The position numbers were made by a program, and so were the translations under genes. A DNA stretch of 64,000 nt from contig CM024753.1 in NCBI GenBank assembly GCA_014218235.1, forward strand, positions 189,696,348-189,760,347. Reading direction: 5' to 3'. This DNA is from Colocasia esculenta. Taxonomy: Eukaryota; Streptophyta; Magnoliopsida; Alismatales; Araceae. Shown in pieces: positions 1 through 10,576 of the stretch. The first letter of the stretch is position 1; the number at the start of each line of letters is the position of its first letter. The notes under the pieces are model-generated. The model searched no databases, had not been told where the DNA came from, and saw only the letters and a list, made by a program, of their open reading frames with translations.

Positions 1-2709
1 TAATGCTAAGACATTTGGTTGACAGCTCAACGGGTCACTCCTGCAACTGCTCATTCCTATCCTCATGCGTGTGGTAATCTCTATCAGAATCACCTGAAAA
101 CACGTATAACAAATAGCGCAGGATGAGCGATAACACCCAGTAGGACTTAATATCTCGAAAATATGCATGCTTTAAGTTATTAATATCTTGGATATATAGC
201 AGGACAACTAGAGAGAATGATCGAGAGAGTAATAGCACATGATAACAAGAGCACAATAGTACTTTTCAAAAGAATATAGCACAACTAGCACGTTAAAGGA
301 ATGGCCATATCACGAGATATCATGTCACGATAGCACACTAGTCAAGATAGCACTTTGATTGTCTTTAGATTTTTGAGATAACTGGCACTTGAGTGTAATG
401 CTGAACACTCTGATCATTAAACTCCCATGGGTACTAGCACTTTCGGACACACCTCCCAAGACCAGATCGGGCTCTTTATAATGTTGCCTAGCATTTATCA
501 TATTTTTTATCCTTAGACAATCAGTCAAATGGCCATAGAGACTACCAAGAATAGATGAGAGTAATTGAAGAATAGAAGAGAGTATAGAGAATGTGAATAG
601 ATGAATGGACAGAGTATAGGTGGGAACTAAAGGTCAATGTAAATAAAACGACATTAAATCGGGCGATAATAACGATTGCACAACACACATAGTTGAGTGC
701 TGGCAGTCTGGTAGAATTCACTAACCGCCCACTGGCCGTGCTACGAACACAGTCCAAAGGTCTGGCGTGATCTCAAGGTAAGAGAGAAATCTAAAGCTAT
801 TAGATCATGCTGATCCCTAAGGGTAAAATAGGTAATGATGGTGCAACCTACTCGTCAGCAATAGATGTCCGCAAAAGCCAAAAAGTCTTACGGAGGCCGT
901 GAACAAGGGTACCTGGTCCAGTCAGGAGTATTCCCATCGGAGAGTTCGTCCAAGTCAAGAAAGTGTGTACAAAAACGTTTATCCGTCTTACCTTGAGTGC
1001 TCGAAGGCAGAGGGATGCGATGGCGGTATTAAATAGAGCGAATAAAATGAAGACAAATTCATTTAAAATAATAGGAAAATTAATATGAAATATTTACACT
1101 TAATTACCAGATATATTATTAGGGTGGTTTCTGCAGGATCTCATGGCAAAAATTCATGTTTGGTGTGTGCATGTGAAAGAGAATCAAAGATAGCATATGA
1201 GAGTCATGCACACATCTTTTAAATAAGAAAATCACATGAATATTATCAATGATGGATTAACATGATGTAACTGTTCTTAACAGAGCATTACAAGGGTTTA
1301 ACCATGAATATAGAGCATGATTAGCAAGATTTAATTGATATATTAGGGTTCTGGAATATATAGTGAAACGCGATGTGGGTATCCGTCGCGTTCAAATCGC
1401 GACGGCTAGGTCTATCGCGTTCAAGGGAATGAGGTAATCGATTGTGGAACTGAAACACAATGGTGTGACCGGTCACGATTAAGGCCGATTTTGGGGTCAG
1501 ACAAAAATGCGACGCAGGCCACCGTCGCGTTAAGAACGCGACACAATGCTGTATTGCGACCCGATTGAGAACACGACCGAGCGGGCCATCATGTTCTCAG
1601 GGGTCCTGCCCGAGCCCAAAAAGGGATTTGAAGCTCCTTGTATTGCGGTTGAATCTTCCAAGGGCTTGATATAGAGGCTTTTAAAAATTAATATCAAATT
1701 GTATACCTGATGAAAAATCATGAAATCAACGTTAAACGAATCTTGGCATGCAGGGGTATCAACAATAAGGAGTAATTAGATTTCTAATATGATATGAGCA
1801 TGCTATGAACATGTTACTTTACAATGAACTAAAACATGACACAATGATGAAAAGTGATTTAATTTGAATAGAGTACTTGATAGAAATTGGGGGAAAATAC
1901 GTCAATAGATTCCTGACATCATGTAGCAGGTATAGTGAAAGTTTCAGGGCACAAGATCAAGCATAGATAGGGATTTAAGAAGCACATGAATGGTCAGTTG
2001 CATGTTCTTAACATAAGTTCAAACATGAAATTGACAAGATAGGCTCGACAAAAATTGGGAAAAATATGGGGCTTTCATAGTTAGGATCATGGACAATCTA
2101 TGGTCGAGTTTAATTTATTTTTGCTTGAGATATTGCCTACCTTTGAACATTTTTTGTGATCCTAGGGTATGAACACGAAAAACACGAAGATATTCCCTTC
2201 CAAGCTTCCTTCTCCTCGATTTCCTCATCCAAAAGCCTCCTTCCCACATCCAAGAGACTTCAAATGAGCCTTAGGGTAAGCCAGGGATGAGTTTGAGGTG
2301 TATTTGTATGTTTAGGGTTAAAGAATTATTTTAAACTTCCAACTCTTCCTCCAACTCTGAATTTCTCATATCTATCTAGCATTTTCCTAGCATTTATCAT
2401 TCTATTGGCTTGGGATGGACTCTAATTCCATGGTCAACTAGTTAGGATAGTGTTAGGACTCTATTTAGAATATTTATGAGTCATAATAGTGATTATCTTG
2501 ACCCTTTTTAATTTATTAATAATTTAGATACGAATTTTGGCATATTTTTCTTTAATCCATCATTGGGCTTTTGCTTTGTGGCCAAATAACTCATATATGA
2601 ACCATTTCTATAAGCCTATCACTTGTTTTTGCTTGATGGGTTTTAATTTATTCATAATTCTTTTTAATTTAAATTTATTTATCTCAAGTAAAAATTGAGA
2701 GTTGCTACA
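1..2709 (-). mobile_element. Partial long LTR, family C (reverse strand)
   Basis: Read on the minus strand, this stretch resembles the solo LTR at 50876-55037. Two blocks align clearly by eye: 90-195 against about 54610-54700, and 840-1060 against about 53420-53720, including the CTCGAAGGCAGAGGGA block. It also holds the CpG-rich motif cluster at 1385-1542. The right edge is set at 2709 because the minus strand then begins TGTAG, like the family C LTR, but the adjoining sequence differs, so this is probably a divergent subfamily. The other end lies outside the window, so no target duplication can be tested. It is about 1.2 kb shorter than the full LTR over the shared span, implying deletions. 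No coding capacity; short ORFs here are incidental. Confidence 0.65.
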
Positions 2710-2735
2710 ATTTAAATTCCGATTTATTCAACATA

Positions 2736-2740
2736 ACCCT
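2736..2740. repeat. Target site duplication ACCCT, left copy
   Basis: ACCCT directly precedes the 5' LTR and is repeated at 13118-13122 directly after the 3' LTR. This is a perfect 5-bp duplication as made by LTR retrotransposon integrase. Confidence 0.93.
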
Positions 2741-2810
2741 TGTAACATCCCTCTCTTGTAGGCCCCTTGTGGTCAGCCACCTTCTGTTGAAGGTCGCGAC
2801 GCATCGGGAC

Positions 2811-2863
2811 GTCGCCTTCTGAAGGCGACAAGGTGGTTGTCGCGTTCTGGTTGTGAACGCGAC
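2811..2863. promoter_or_regulatory. Inverted CpG-rich motif pairs in U3
   Basis: 2811-2829 reads GTCGCCTTC-T-GAAGGCGAC, a 9-bp inverted pair around one base. 2839-2863 is GTCGCGTTC and GAACGCGAC separated by 7 bases. Another GTCGCGTTC follows at 2873-2881. They sit about 240-290 bases upstream of the TATA-like box, where LTR enhancers usually lie. Regulatory function is inferred, not shown. Confidence 0.45.
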
Positions 2864-3100
2864 ATGCATGTTGTCGCGTTCATCCCTCTGACCGTAGCAT
2901 GCAGTTTGTCGTTTTGCTGTCGAGACAGTTGGGACAAGTGTCAACCCCTGACAGCAGGAAGGCGATAGGTCAGACGTCGCGTTCTGGGTGTCAGATGTGT
3001 GAGGTTGACACGTGGCATTTCCGTTGGTCAGGTTTGACTAGGAATTGAGATAGCGACAGCCTGGCCATCGCATTCAGATAGTGAACGCGTCAACTCCGAG

Positions 3101-3109
3101 GCATAAAAG
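3101..3109 (+). promoter_or_regulatory. TATA-like box in 5' LTR
   Basis: GCATAAAAG at about 360 bases into the LTR, in the same place in the 3' LTR (about 10936-10944), followed by a C-rich start region. It is the likely Pol II promoter of the element and would place transcript starts about 30 bases downstream. Confidence 0.5.
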
Positions 3110-5286
3110 GTTGCACGCCACAGAACAACCCCTTCCTCCCCATTTCTCTCTGTTTGTTGCTTTCCTCCAGTGCATCTGAGAGGGTTCTCCTCTGTGGTGA
3201 GGTTTGAGGGAGAGTGTGTGAGGTGTGGGGGCTTGTGAGGAGTGTGTGGGTGTGGCCTTGTGTGTGGGTTGGGGTCTTCCCTCCTCAGCGGTGCTCTTCT
3301 CCGACTATGGTGCTCACCTTCACATTGTTCCTCTCCACCGGCTTGTAGGAGGATGATCCTTGCTTGTGGATGGCGTGAACGTGGGGCTGGGAGCGAGGAG
3401 GAGGTGGCCATGCACACGAGAAGACCCCAATGAGTTGACCCTTCATTTTGAGGTAGGGACTTCTCACCTTCCCCCTAGTTCTTTCATGCTAGGATCCAAT
3501 CCCCCTTCTCCAAGCCTAGACATCATGCCAGGGCGTGCATGTGTGTGATTGTGATTCCATGGAATGTATTCATGGCTTGGTTGTGATTGGTTTGGGAGTG
3601 GGGTTTATGTGATATTCCATGCTTGCATGTGAGTTTCTTGAGTGTAGATCCATTTACTTGGCATGCATGGGTGTTTACAAGGGTGGTTTGAGCCTATTTG
3701 AGTTGTTTACATCGTCCTACATGCTCTCCTCCCCTTGTTGTTTTCGGATTTGTGGAGTATGGCTTGAAGGTGATGCTGTCGGGTGTGCAATCCTACGGTC
3801 ACGACATGTTTGGTGTCGCGACCCAGATAGCGACAGCCCGATACGTCGCCTTCTGACTTGAGGAAGCGACGCCCACCCTGTCGTGTTCTGGTCGCGATAG
3901 GGTGGCTGTCTCCTTCTCTTAGAGGTTACACCGTGTGTTGTGGGAGGCCTTAGGTGGTCACCTAGGCCTCTGTCTATGGTCGCGACAATTCTCTTATCGC
4001 GACCTGATCGCGACATGTTCCCTGTCGCCTTCTGACCCAGGTCGGGATAGTCAAGATGTCGCCTTCTGGTAGCGACAGCCTGTGCGTTGCCTTCTCATAT
4101 AGAGAAGGGACTTGGCGAGCTGTTCGAGGTCTTCCTTCCGCTGCGACTCTGTTTCTTGGCACTTGTGTTGTTCCTAGTACAGTGCTACTCTAGTCTTTCG
4201 CCCGGTGCTAGGCACTTGAGGGCTTGTCTATGAGATAGGTTGTTACCGTTACCTAGACCCCCGGTCCCCACGCGCTTGTTAGAGGGAGTTCTCCAGGCGG
4301 CAGGGGAGCTCGAGTCACGGACTCTAGTAGCACAGGGGAAAATGGTGGGGACAATGACGTAGAGTCATTTATAGAGCTCTCTTAGCTGAGTTTTGGATGC
4401 CGAGGTAGTTTGGTGCTCTTCCGGCGTAGATCAGCTAGTCCTGTTCTCACTGCCTCACTCTATGTGGTTCCGGAACCATTTAGAGGGGCCAAGCGTGGGA
4501 TCGTAGTCCGGACAGACTATGACAGTTGTGATTGTTTAGTTCCGCATCTCACTCTGATGGGAGGTGCTAGACATGGACTGTCGGTTGAGGGTAAGGTGCA
4601 TGGCGCACCTGACCGGTCGACTAGTGTAGTGTTTATGTAGCTAGTGTATTTGTCCAGGAAGTTGTCTACTGTCTACGTTTACAGCCTTGGCTTCTTCCCA
4701 GTGCCATGGTTTACACGGGTTAACTGGTCCCGACTTTTAGTATAGACTGTAGACCATGTAGTTTCTTTACGCTTCCATACGTTACTCTGTTAGTAGGATA
4801 GATTTATTACTTTATTTAATTATTGCACATATAGATCTATTCTGCTGTTAGAACCAGTGGGAGATTGGTAGTCTCTACTGGGCTTCTTCGTGACGCTCAT
4901 TCCCTCCTTTACAGGTGAGACTTCGCAGCAGCACGTTCCGCGGAGGACTGAGAAGACGGGGCCATAGTAGACGGTGTCTTCCATGAGCAGTGTTCCCCCA
5001 GACTTGTGTACTTCACCCTCAGGGTATGCTCCTAAGGGTCCTATTATCCCCTTATTTTTTGCACTTGTACTTTACTACTTTAGGACTGTACTAGACTTGT
5101 ACGTAGTGTTGGACTATTTCCTTCACTTGTTGGTACTTCTTAGTACTTTTAGTTGTTACTTACCTCCGTTACATATCTTGTTAGACTGGTCCGTTAGCCC
5201 TTCCGGGTCTTCGGACCCGTGGGTGGCGGTGCCGATGGTCGGATCCTTGGTGGGAGCCGGGGGTTCGGGCGTCGGAGCCGTTATAG

Positions 5287-5302
5287 TGGTACCAGAGCAA
5301 GG
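5287..5302 (+). other. Primer-binding site, tRNA-iMet type
   Basis: TGGTACCAGAGCAAGG lies one base after the LTR end. It differs at one position from the TGGTATCAGAGC pattern complementary to the 3' end of plant initiator tRNA-Met, the primer used by Tekay-type and many other LTR retrotransposons. Confidence 0.88.
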
Positions 5303-5423
5303 GGTCTATCAAGACTTGTAATGAAAATAAGTAATGACATAAAGTCTCTTAGGAAGTATGGGTAACACTGCTAGCCGTCGGATTATTATCTGTTGACTTG
5401 AATGTTAGTCTGTGTTACAGGAC

Positions 5424-6740
5424 ATGCCTCCATGTAGACACATGCACGTTCGAGAGCTGATGGAGCATCAGGACACCGAGCCAGACGAGTCGGTTGCAGC
5501 CGAGCACGTGTCGGTTGATGCTCAACCTCAATAGTGGTTTCCACCCCACCCCCGCCAGACGTCATGGAGCAGTGGTGGAGAGCTATATTCCAGGCCCCTT
5601 GGCAGTACCAGCAGTATCATCAGTACCAGCAGATGCCGGCAGGAGGTCAGTAGTTCGCAGAGATGGCAGCAGAGGAGCAGCCACCACCGACCCCGTAGGT
5701 AGCACCAGTTTAGCTAGAGGTACCACCAGTGGTATGACAACAGACTCCAGTTGCAGCGGCAGCACCTGAGGACCGCACGGCGCTTCTGGAGAGGTTTCTT
5801 CATCTTCGGCCTCCGATGTTCTATGGTGACTATGATCCGGACAAGGGAGAGGGTTGGGTCCATGAGCTTGAGTGCACCTTCGAGACCATGGATTGTGCAG
5901 ATCGGGATCAGGTTAGACCTTCAGTATATCAGCTGAATGGGTCAGCCTACGAGTGGTGGAGGATGGTGAGGCAGACCAGTTTTTAGGGCAGGAGGCTGGA
6001 CTAGATTTCCTAGGAGCAGTTCTTAGAGACCTTTCACGGCGAGTACTTCCCCGACTACGCTTGCTGTGAGAGGAGGGACCAGTTCCACGAGCTGACGCAG
6101 GGAGATTTGACTGTGGCGCAGTACCACCAGAGGTTGGTGTAGCTTCTTCGACACGTCCCCCACGTGGCCACTAGTGAGCAGGCTCGCACCGAGCGATTCA
6201 TTAGTGGGCTATGCTCAGAGTTGAGGTGGGCCATGGCTGGTCACCTCTCTGACACCTTGGGGTTGGCAGTGGCGAGAGCTACCGCCTTGGAGAGGGAGTG
6301 TTGGTTTCAGCCACAGCAGGGAGGAGGCTTGGTGAGGTCTACCTAGTACCAGCGCCCTTCGGGCCATCGAGGGAGTGTGTCTTCTTCTTCGGGGACAGGC
6401 AGTGCTGGACTGACCTCGAAGCTGAAGAAGTTGTTCACTCGAGGAGGTAGGCGTTGTTACCAGCAGTCATAGCAGCCGTGACGTCAGCAGGAGCAGTCAG
6501 GGGAGCAGTCTGTACAGCAGGGAGCAGAGCAGAGCCAGCAAGGCACATGTTGCTTTCACTGTGGGCAGCAGGGTCACTTCAGGCATGACTGTCCTTTGAG
6601 GCAGGGGTAGCAGCAGTTGGCACCGATGTAGTTCACCCAGCAGGCACCTCAGGTGCAGTACCTCCACCCCAGTAGGCGCAGCATCAGCAATAGCACTAGG
6701 GTCAGTTCCAGCAGTGCCAGCAGCAGCCTCAGTGACGATG
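5424..6740 (+). pseudogene. gag of family A element, disrupted
   Basis: Encodes the structural Gag (capsid and nucleocapsid) of the retrotransposon. An ATG at 5424 opens a region rich in Gln and Pro. From about 5790 to 6340 the frame resembles the plant retrotransposon Gag capsid domain (MFYGDYDPDKGEGWVHELE, then SAYEWW). A CCHC zinc knuckle (C-x2-C-x4-H-x4-C) is intact at 6551-6592. The frame is interrupted by numerous TAG codons, for example in Gln-rich runs at 5531, 5652, 5986 and 6140, mostly where CAG would be expected, and the N-terminal part seems to shift frame. No functional Gag can be made. Protease follows directly. Confidence 0.85.
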
Positions 6741-6753
6741 TGGTTGCGGTGGG

Positions 6754-7572
6754 GTGATGAACATCACCAGAGAGGAGGCGGAGGCCTCTAATCTGGTCAT
6801 CAGTACAGTTCCTATCCTTGGTAGAGCTGCTCGTGTTTTGATTGATCTGGGTGCCATGAACTGTTTTGCTTCAGAGAAGTTCTTTACGACTTTGACCGAG
6901 TTTACTCCGGAGCGGACCTGTGACCTAGCTGTTGAGCTTCCGACGGGTGACTACGTGTGCACTCTGGGTTACCTAAAGGGTGTCACTGTCGAGGTACAGG
7001 ACCACCAGCTACCAGCCAGATTGTTTGCCTTGCAGCTCCACGACTTTGATGCCATCCTTGGCATGGACTGGTTGGAGGCACATTCTGTGTTGGTGGACTG
7101 TCAGCGGAAAACTGTGCGGTTCGAGATATCTAGAGCACCTGTGCTTTGCTTCCGAGGTACCCAATATACCCGCCGACTCTTAGTTTCCTTTTGTAGAGCT
7201 CGACGTCTTTTCCGAGATGGTTGTGTTGCATTCCTTGCTTCTATGAGTGTCTCAAATTCTGGTGAGCTGTCTATTTCAGATGTGCTTGTTATCTGTGAGT
7301 TTGTTGACGTGTTTCCGGAGGATCTATCTGGTTTGCCGCTGGAGCAGGAGGTAGATTTCTCCTTTGAGTTGCTTCTGGGGATGATGCCTATGTCCAAGGC
7401 ACCGTACCGGATGGTGTCGGCAAAGCTGCGGGAGTTGAATCGCCAAGTAGATGAGTTGCTTGAGTTGGGCTTCATTCGTCTGAGCCATTCATCGTGGGGA
7501 GTGCCAGTTTTGTTTGTGAGGAAGAAGGATGGCAGCCTCAGGATGTGCATCGATTATCAGCAGCTGAATTAG
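6754..7572 (+). pseudogene. pol part 1: aspartic protease and N-terminal reverse transcriptase
   Basis: An open stretch of 272 codons. Residues 1-130 are a retropepsin-like protease: the active-site region reads LIDLGAMNCFAS at residues 29-40, where D-S/T-G is usual, so the catalytic triad is altered (DLG). The family-typical GMDWLEAH follows near residue 103. From about residue 183 the reverse transcriptase begins (VDVFPEDL, then FIRLSHSSWGVPVLFVRKKDG and the CIDYQQLN block). It stops at a TAG at 7570-7572, and homology continues in the same frame beyond, so the stop is a lesion and not an end. Confidence 0.92.
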
Positions 7573-8757
7573 GTTACCGTGAAGAACAAGTATTCGTTGC
7601 CCAAGATCGATGATTTGTTCGACTAGTTGTAGTCAGTTTCAGTATTCTCAAGGATAGACTTGAGGTCGGGCTACTACCAGTTGAGGATCCGCGAGTCAGA
7701 TATCGCCAGATCAGCCTTCCGTACCCGCTACGGCCACTTCGAGTTTGTCGTAATGCCTTTTGGGCTCACGAATGCACCGACAGCCTTCATGGAGTTGATG
7801 CACAACGTGTTCCGATAGTACCTGGACCGGTTCGTGGTGGTGTTCGTCGACGACATCCTGGTGTACTCAGTGAAGGCAAAGGAGCACGAGGTTCACTTGC
7901 GGCTAGTGTTGCTGGCCTTGAGGAGTCACCAACTTTACACCAAATTCAACAAATATGAATTTTGGCTAAAGGAGGTGCACTTCCTCTGTCACGTGGTTTC
8001 TGGTGTAGGTGTGGCGGTGGATCCCGCCAAGGTTGAGGTCGTGGTTTCGTGGGGACATGCCCCTTTAGTTGATGAGGTTCGCAGTTTTCTAGGCCTGGCA
8101 GGCTACTACAGGAGGTTCGTGTAGAACTTCGCTAGGGTTGCTGAGCCGTTGACTAGGTTGACCAGGCGAGAGACCAGGTTTGTGTGAACAGCAGAGTGCG
8201 AGCAGAGCTTTCAGGAGCTGAAGAGCCAGCTGGCTTCAGCTCCGATCCTTGTTGTACCTTCTGGTAGTGGCGGCTTTGTTGTCTACACGGACACTTCGGG
8301 GACTGGTCTTGGTGCCATGTTGATGCAGCACGGGCGGGTAGTTGCTTATGCTTCTCGTCAGTTGAAGAAGCATGAGCAGTACTACCTGACACACGACTTG
8401 GAGCTTTCAGCGGTCGTGTTCGCTTTGAGGTTGTAGAGGCATTACTTGTACGGTGAGGTGTTCGAGGTGTTCATGAACCACCGGAGCTTAAAGTATGTCT
8501 TCACGCAGAGGGATCTGAACCTCAGGTAGCGTAGGTGGGTCAAGTACTTGAAGGACTATGACTTTACTCTTTCCTATCACCCAGGAATGGCTAATGTCGT
8601 AGCAGATGCTTTGAGTAGGAGAGCCCACTTGAGTTCTTTGTTGGTTAGACACTGGAGGCTCCTGGAGGACGCCACTCGGGGAGTGTTTTCTCCATCAAGA
8701 CTCTGGGAGAGAGCAGTGATGACCAGCATGACAATTCGCCCAGTGATTTATCAGTAG
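7573..8757 (+). pseudogene. pol part 2: reverse transcriptase core and RNase H
   Basis: Continues the same frame after the 7570 stop. The catalytic motif FVDD (usually YVDD or FVDD) is at about 7843-7854, preceded by the LTNAPTAFM block. The connection domain (FLGLAGYYRRFV) ends at about 8122. RNase H follows from about 8280 (YTDTSGTGLG) to ADALSRR near 8622. Stops interrupt at 7624, 7630, 7816, 8122, 8185, 8434 and 8527. Most lie at positions where family members carry Gln (CAG), and two where Trp (TGG) is expected. Catalytic motifs survive but the enzyme cannot be translated whole. Confidence 0.9.
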
Positions 8758-10498
8758 GTGATAGAGGCACAGAGTGCATATGCAGATTTGGCAGACGTGT
8801 TGCAGATGCCAAAGGTCGAGCTGGACGAGGACAGCGAGGTCAGGTTCAGAGGCAGACTCTACATTCCAGAGGACGTCAGGCAGGAGCTGTTGGCTGAGAC
8901 GCACAGATCGAGGTACTCTGTTCATCCTGGTTCCACCAAGATGTACCACGACTTGAGGGGACTCTTTTGGTGGCCTGGGATGAAGAGAGATATTGTTGAG
9001 TTTGTTTCATGCTGCCTTACCTGTCAACAGGTGAAGGCAGAGCACCAGCATCCTAGTGGTGAGCTGTAGACGCTTCCCATTCCCGTGTGGAAGTGGGAGC
9101 ACATGACCATGGACTTTGTTGCTAGTTTATCTCGTACTTTGCAGGGGCTTGAAAACATTTGTGTGATCGTCGACCGACTGACGAAGACAGCTCATTTCTT
9201 ACCGGTCAGAGCAGCGTGGTCAGTCGACAGACTCGCCAGGCTATTTGTGGACAGAGTGGTGCCTTTGCGCGGAACCCCAGTCTCTATCGTCTCAGATAGA
9301 GATCTAAGGTTCACCTCTCATTTTTGGCGTAGTTTTCAGAGGGCACTTGGCACGAGTTGAGGTTGAGTTAAGCCTATCACCCACAGACAAACTGGAAGTC
9401 GGAGAGGACCATACATACCCTCGAGGACATGTTGAGTGTGTGTTGCCTAGACTGCAGCGGCACTTGGGAGTCACACCTTCCTATGGTGGAGTTTGCTTAT
9501 AATAACAGCTTTCACTCCAGCATTGGGATGGAGCCCTACGAGTCTCTGTATGGTCGACCGTGCAAGACACCGTTGCACTGGCACAAGGTTGGCGAGAGAC
9601 AACTACTAGGTCTAGAGATGGTGCAGTAGTGTGCAGACACAGTAAGGCTGATCAGACAGAGACTGCAGACTAGGGGTGTTCACGGTTCGGGTTGGTTTTC
9701 TCCTTTTTTGGAGGACACCGAACCGAACCAAAGTCATTGTTTGAACCGAACCGGACCGAACCGGTTTGGTTTGGTTCAATCCGAATTCTAGGATTTTGGC
9801 ATTTTTTTCTGACATGAGGGCGCGCGACGCCACCCTCCACTGCGCTACCATTTTTTTGTATAATTTTATTATTTATATAATTATATATAGATATTCGGTT
9901 TATTTCAGTTTCCTAACCTGAAACCGAATCGGACCACCCAGCCCATGAAACCGAACCGAACCGGTCGGTTCGGTTCGATTTTTCGGTTTGGACCATATTT
10001 TACACAGCCCTACTGCATACAGCACAGAGCAGACAGAAGATCTACGTGGACGGTCGCAGGAGGCCACTTCAGTTCAAGGCAGGTGACATTGTGTTTCTTC
10101 GGATCTCGCCCACCAAGGGCATTCTTAGGTTTGGGAAGAGGGGCAAGCTCAGCCCGAGGTTAGTTGGTCCCTTTCCCATCCTGGAGTGGGTTGGCGAGGT
10201 TGCTTACAGGTTAGCCCTTCCATCTGAGTTGGCAAGTGTTCACGACATCTTCCACGTCTCACAGCTGAGGAAGTACATGCCATATCCGTCGCACATGTTG
10301 GACTACTCACAGCTAGAGAACGCTCCAGATCTGTCAGTGCTAGAGTACCCGGTCAGCGTTGTGGACCGCAGAGTGCAGTAGCTACACAGGAGGCAGATCC
10401 TGCTCATCAAGGTGGTTTGGGAGAATCACATCGGTGGCGAGGCCACGTGGGAGCGCGAGGACGAGATGCAGGAACATTTTCCTTACTTGTTTGAGTGA
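8758..10498 (+). pseudogene. pol part 3: integrase with GPF motif and chromodomain-like tail, disrupted
   Basis: The zinc-binding HHCC region is at about 8900-9040 (ending CLTCQQVK). The catalytic core has MDFVASLS near 9108 and SDRDLRFTSHFW near 9290. The third acidic residue lies in a SER context near 9400, beyond a stop at 9358. Frame lesions occur at 9067, 9358 and 9627. A 340-bp TIR element (9672-10011) splits the domain before the C-terminal part, which resumes with LVGPFPILEWVGEVAYRLALP (GPF motif, near 10160) and VHDIFHVSQLRKY. After a stop at 10378, the tail at 10411-10495 (GGEATWEREDEMQEHFPYLF) resembles the chromodomain-type end of Tekay-like chromoviruses. Confidence 0.9.
9672..10011. 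mobile_element. 340-bp non-autonomous TIR element inside integrase
   Basis: Ends AGGGGTGTTC and, inverted, AGGGCTGTGT, an imperfect terminal inverted repeat. ACT at 9669-9671 is repeated at 10012-10014, a 3-bp duplication; removing the insert and one ACT rejoins the integrase reading RLRQRLQT-type sequence to its continuation. The body carries many CGGTTCGG / AACCGAACC blocks in both orientations (9690-9780 and 9940-9990), so it can fold back. No coding capacity. A similar repeat structure is common among plant MITE-like DNA transposons; superfamily is uncertain because TSD length and TIR fit none cleanly. Confidence 0.8.
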
Positions 10499-10576
10499 CT
10501 AGTATGTTTGCTTGCCTTCTTTTACCTAGTTTTGCCCTTAATTTTGAGGATGAAATTGTTTTTTTGTTGGTTATAT

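Larger units (their letters stand above)
2741..5285 (+). repeat. 5' LTR of family A element
   Basis: 2,545 bp, starting TGTAACATCC and ending TTATA where the 3' LTR has TTACA, so the terminal CA is mutated. The right edge is fixed by the adjacent primer-binding site. Clusters of GTCGC(G/C)TTC and its inverse lie upstream of the TATA-like box (2790-2885), and a second cluster lies about 1.1 kb in (3805-4090). Confidence 0.93.

Noticed and set aside
2790..4090. CAMTA CGCG-box reading of the shared LTR motif
   Set aside because: The sites are mostly TCGCGA or ACGCGA, which do not fit the VCGCGB consensus, so I do not assign a known factor.
2705..5321. ORFs inside family A LTRs (for example minus 3028-3417, plus 4974-5321)
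   Set aside because: LTRs are non-coding; equivalent ORFs in other LTR copies are broken and lack any domain.
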